Origin: Balamuthia mandrillaris
Taxonomy: Eukaryota > Discosea > Longamoebia > Balamuthiidae
Length of the DNA: 20,974 nt
Reading direction: 5' to 3'
NCBI GenBank assembly: GCA_031835245.1
Contig: JAVKOQ010000657.1
Coordinates: 1 to 20,974, forward strand
Below, piece by piece: positions 17,251-20,974 of the stretch; the first letter of the stretch is position 1; each line of letters starts with the position of its first letter. A program made the translations under genes and the position numbers. Below the pieces are notes generated by a model, which was given only the letters and a program-made list of their open reading frames with translations, had not been told where the DNA came from and ran no database searches.

Positions 17251-18557
17251 ATGAGCAACCACACACGCGTACTGCAGCTAAAGCTTCTTGTAGCCTTCTT
17301 CTGCTTGTTTGCCAACGCCCAACAAGAGGACAACGAAACCTATTTCGGCATTCTTCAGGATGAGTTGGGAATGTATACAGAATGGTGTCAGGCCTTCTTC
17401 CAAGCCGACCAATTCGCAGCAGACGTGCATCTCTGCGTGAAGGGGCAAGTGCTTGCCAGCATTGAACCTCTTCAAATCCGTTTTCTGGGTTTAGAAGAAC
17501 TTGCTCCCGCTCCAGATGACAAGAGACAATTTGATGACGGTTTTACTGACTTTGATGGTTTCGATGGAATGGACGACATCCTTCCTGACTTGGACAGTCT
17601 TTGCGACGTTCTCTGCGAGTTTTTTATTGAGCAGAGCATACTGTTTGCAGAGGCTGCTTACCAAATGTTTTCAGAGTTTTACAACACTGGAAATGAGAAT
17701 CGTTTGGGATTCAGGCAGAGAGCCAATGTGGAAGGTGGTAACTGGAAAGTGGAGTATATCATCTTTAATGAGCCTGAGGATATAGTGGAGGCGGGAGAGC
17801 TTATTTCTTTGAGCCCTGGTGCTTTCAAGTTTGGCTTTCATTTGGAGAGATGGTATGTTTCCTTCTCCTGTCTTCATCTCTTTATGTTATTTCCATTTTT
17901 TCTTTCGAGAAGTTTTATCGATGCATCATCATATCAGGAACTTCACCAACACAGACAATATCGTGAAAGTGATGGTTCAGCTCTCTTTCGCTCCAGCATT
18001 ACAGCTCGTGTTCGAGGAGGAAAACAACTTTCTTCGAAAGATCAATATCACAGAACCTACCACCAACCACACTTGGATTTTCAGCATGAACGAACATTGT
18101 GTCCGAGATGGAGAAATAGAGAACGTGTTGGGGGTGAGAATCACCCCTTTGGATGAAAGCCCCAACGCATTTCGATTGGACTTCTATTTCTTTGCCTTCC
18201 AACATTCTTTAAGGTCATTATTTTCCACCCATTCGTTTGTTCCGTTCTCGTCTGATGCTTTTGTTTTATAGTTATGATCCTTCTTTATCGGTGCTTCTCC
18301 ACCAACAAGGAGAAGAAGATGGTGATGAAGGCGATGGCTATAGTGACGGAGAAGACACAGGCAACAAGAACGGGGACGGTGACGACTCTTCTCCTGATTC
18401 AGCCCAGCTGTTTTTGTATGTGGGTCTCCCCATCATCCTGATGGCTTTGGCGCTTCTGGTCGGTCTTGCCGTTGCACTGCACTTGTACAGAAAGAAGAGG
18501 ACAAAGCGGTGGAAGCAAAAGGTGGCTCTTGTAACTGCTTCAACGCTGCAAGCATGA
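17251..18557 (+). CDS. Unrecognised type I membrane glycoprotein
   Basis: Exons 17251-17852, 17938-18213 and 18272-18557, all GT-AG and joined in phase 2, give 387 residues. A hydrophobic leader (LKLLVAFFCLFANA) ending near residue 24 looks like a cleavable signal peptide. The lumenal or extracellular part contains several Cys residues (CLFANA is in the leader; CQAFF, HLCVKG, LCDVLCEFF and HCVRD follow) and N-glycosylation sequons (NET, NFT, NIT, NHT). An acidic Asp-rich stretch lies near residue 90-115, and a Gly/Asp/Glu-rich stalk precedes one C-terminal TM helix (about residues 341-366), then a short basic tail (YRKKRTKRWKQK). This is the architecture of a secretory-pathway or cell-surface receptor. 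I recognise no domain family. Confidence 0.78.
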
Positions 18558-18676
18558 AAGGAAAGAGCTACCGCGTTTAGCTGTTCGATAATTATTATGA
18601 ATGATTGGATAATTATTTTTGGGTCGTCACGAACGATATATGGACCTCAGGTTCTATTTTCTCTGATAATCGATAA

Positions 18677-18997
18677 ATGAACAAAACTATTGTGAACAAA
18701 AAAAAACCATCGATGGAAGCCAAAAAGAAAGAAGAAAACGCCAACACAAAACGAGAGGGAAGCCTCTCGGCTGCGCCGCGGCTGCAGCAGTCCGCCGCCG
18801 AAGAGGACAAGTACGCGGTGTGTAGAAAGCTTGCTTGTGACATTCAGGACTGTTTGGCCCGCAACCGCTACGACAGCAACAAGTGCAAGCGCGAGATCAA
18901 ACTGCATCAGCGGTGTCTCCAAAAGTTCTCTTCCATCACTTCGTCGCACCCGCAACAACAAAAAGAACAGCACTCCCCCTCTTCTTCTTCCTCTTGA
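18677..18997 (+). CDS. Twin CX9C mitochondrial intermembrane-space protein, CMC4-like
   Basis: Single-exon frame of 106 residues. Cys49, 54, 59, 70 and 80 are spaced as in CMC4 (p8-MTCP1): CX9C (49-59), ten residues, CX9C (70-80), with an extra Cys inside the first motif. The segment CRKLACDIQDCL...SNKC aligns residue for residue in spacing with human CQKQACEIQKCL...ESKC. Such proteins are oxidatively folded in the intermembrane space by the MIA40 relay and need no cleaved presequence. The N-terminus is long and Lys-rich; an in-frame ATG at 18713 in a good context would remove 12 residues and may be the true start. The C-terminus is Gln/Ser-rich. Convergent with the acyl-CoA oxidase gene, 125 bp between stop codons. 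Confidence 0.8.
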   Translation: MNKTIVNKKKPSMEAKKKEENANTKREGSLSAAPRLQQSAAEEDKYAVCRKLACDIQDCLARNRYDSNKCKREIKLHQRCLQKFSSITSSHPQQQKEQHSPSSSSS

Positions 18998-19122
18998 AAA
19001 TAAGTCCTCCAACTTTAAAACAACAAAAACAAAATGTTGATACCATGTTTGATCGTCATTATACATCGCTCAAAAACCAATCTCTTCCTTCGCATCTCTT
19101 CTTCCGTTTCTTCATCGAGCTT

Positions 19123-19560
19123 TCACAACTTTGGATACGTCTCATACCTCTGCTCCACAAAAGCCAACGTGTTCTCCAAGGGGTCTCCCTCCTTCAACGC
19201 CAACGGCGCCAACAGCAGATGGTCCGGGATCTCGAAGGCGTCCACCAGCGCCACGGCGTGCTTGCTCAGCTCCTGGCAGAGCGCGGTGATCAGCTTGGAG
19301 ATGGCGTTGGCCTTGTTGGTCTTGATGTACTCGTGGTTGCGGAAGACGCCAATGTCCTCCTCGATCCTGGTCAGGGCGTAGAGGTCGCACAGCAGCTTGA
19401 GCACTTTTTGGGTCTCCGGGTCGGGGCAGTCTTTGACCGCCTTGATGAACTTCTTGAGGACCACTCGTTCCACGTGCGCTTTGGCCAAGTGAAGAAGCTC
19501 TGGCACTTTAGTTTTTTTTTTATGTGGCGGGTTTTAGTTTTAAAAAAGAAGAGAAACGAC

Positions 19561-19611
<51 letters not shown>

Positions 19612-20974
19612 AGACACGTACAGCATTGGTTCCAAGCGGTGAACATGTCTCCGTTGGCTTTGGCAAGTTTGTTGCGGAGACGGAATGCACCCGCTTGCAA
19701 CAGGCGGGCAGCACGAAACTCAAAAGCTTGGAGCTGGAAGTCCTGCCTCATCAGATGCTTCCAGCTGGTCAGGTAAGTCGTCACTGGATTGCGTTGCATG
19801 AACACCAATCTCATTTGTTTTGTCAAGTACTTGAATGCTCCTATTTATTTTTTAAAAGCTCTGTTTGTAAGTTTGCTTGAAGGAGGAGCGCTAGAGGAAG
19901 AAGGGAAAAGAGGAGAAGGAAAGGACAGCAGAAGGAAGGAGAGAAAGAATAAAGAAAAGGAAGATAAATAAATGAACAAAGACAAACCAGTAAACTCATT
20001 GCCAATGAACTGCTTCTGGAACTGAGTAACAAGATCCTTCGCCACTTGCTGCATGAGCACCGTGTTGTCCCCCTCGAACGTCTGGAAGATGTCATGGTCG
20101 TTCTTCAGAGCGGCAAAGCGATTGTAGGCAGCATAGCCCTGCCCTCCGCAGCACTCCCTGCAGACCTGAATGGCCTCTTGGGTGGCCCAACTGGCGAGGG
20201 CTTTGGTGCCGGCGGACAAGGAATGGATCTCTTGAATGACTTTCTTGTCACTGCGATCGGCCTCGCTGTAGAGCTTGGTGGTGTATTGGCAGACGAAGAT
20301 GTTGGCGTAACAGTTTGCAAGACGTGGCATTAATCTTCTTTGCTGAGAAGTAAACTCTAGAATAGCTGTATGTTTTTTTTTTTGTTGAAGTTAAGTATTT
20401 GCAAAGCTAGAAAGAAAAAGAGATGAAATGAAAAGAAAGAAGAGAATACTGACATTGTTCAGGTTTGCCAGGGGGACCGAATTGTTTGCGGGTAGCGGAG
20501 TAGCGAATGGCGATGGTGAGGGCAGTCTTCAACATATTGTTAGAACCAGCCGTCAAAGAAATTCTGCCCAACGTCAAAGCTGCCAATTGCAAACCGAACC
20601 GCTTCACTATTTTGTTTAAAGGAGGCAAAACATAAAAAGAAAGAAAGAAAATAAAAAAAGAACAAGAAGGTAAGAAAGGAAATGCGGAAAAACGGTTGAG
20701 TACTTACTGTCGGACTTAATGGGGGTGATATAAGTGCCATCTGGCTTCACGTCGCCAAACTTGTTCAGTAGGTTCGCTCGAGGAACACGAACATCCTTGA
20801 ACTCCATCCATCCATTGTCGACGCCATTGAGACCCATCTTATCGCCACAGTCGCCAATGGTGATACCTGGGTTGGTGGCATCACTGTCTTTGGGCCTAAG
20901 GTTGACAATAAAGGCGTGCACACCATGGCATTTGCCTTCTGTCCAAAGTTGAGCAAATACAACTGCATTCTTTG
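19123..20974 (-). CDS. Acyl-CoA oxidase (peroxisomal), N-terminal part off the window
   Basis: FAD-dependent first step of peroxisomal beta-oxidation: acyl-CoA to trans-2-enoyl-CoA with H2O2 formation. Exons in the window are 20974-20708 (partial), 20606-20454, 20365-19988, 19840-19622 and 19505-19123, phases 1,1,1,1. Conserved blocks are AQLWTEGKCHGVHAFIV, GDKMGLNGVDNGWMEF, VRVPRANLLNKFGDV, LAALTLGRI, RYSATRKQFGP, CRECCGGQGY and TFEGDNTVLMQQVAK, the last with the Glu that acts as catalytic base in the family. The C-terminal acyl-CoA oxidase domain follows (FRAARLL, TAWNQC, VALVDAFEIPD). The protein ends in PKL, a variant of the SKL-type peroxisomal signal. The intron at 19621-19506 carries a 47-bp CT microsatellite. 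Confidence 0.95.
19563..19609 (-). repeat. (CT)n microsatellite (sense) in the last acyl-CoA oxidase intron
   Basis: A 47-bp pure GA run on the plus strand, so CT on the sense strand, starting 13 nt after the donor at 19621. Confidence 0.95.

Overview
The window is nuclear DNA from a microbial eukaryote (protist). The evidence is GT-AG introns of mostly 60-170 bp, a COPI coat subunit, microsomal and peroxisomal lipid enzymes, and genes packed with 43-125 bp between convergent ends. The lineage cannot be fixed from sequence alone. I saw no transposon, virus-like element, CRISPR array or confident RNA gene.

Layout, left to right: (1) an MFS transporter of the SV2/SVOP or sugar-porter type, minus strand, cut by the left edge (1-1094). 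(2) COPB2, coatomer beta-prime, plus strand, 15 exons (1415-5501). (3) A 3-hydroxyacyl-CoA dehydratase (HACD/PHS1), minus, 5 exons (6810-5581). (4) An AMT/Rh-superfamily ammonium transporter, minus, 8 exons, whose first intron holds about 590 bp of GAA-rich repeats (9966-7246). (5) An intronless FAD2-like fatty-acid desaturase, plus (10652-12028). (6) A Lys/Glu-rich RRM protein, plus (about 12664-14073). (7) A Nudix hydrolase, minus (14596-14117). (8) A 99-residue one-helix membrane protein in three small exons, perhaps PET117-like, minus (15385-14896). (9) A membrane-anchored glycerophosphodiester phosphodiesterase, plus, 3 exons (15678-17061). (10) An unrecognised type I membrane glycoprotein, plus, 3 exons (17251-18557). 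(11) A CMC4-like twin CX9C protein, plus (18677-18997). (12) An acyl-CoA oxidase, minus, 5 exons, cut by the right edge (20974-19123).

Exon structures were built by hand from conserved protein sequence, GT/AG signals and reading-frame phase. For the multi-exon genes complete within the window, exon lengths add up to whole codons. Several genes concern lipids: HACD (very-long-chain elongation), FAD2 (desaturation), GDPD (phospholipid turnover) and acyl-CoA oxidase (beta-oxidation).

The most notable signals are these. COPB2 appears to have its start codon alone in a first exon, followed by a 21-nt microexon that restores the conserved N-terminus. Long CT microsatellites lie in introns just inside the 5' splice site, almost always with pyrimidines on the sense strand. 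The 5' splice sites favour C at +4 (GTAC.., GTNCGT) over GTAAGT. The ammonium transporter intron carries a GAA-rich tract with a 187-bp higher-order period.
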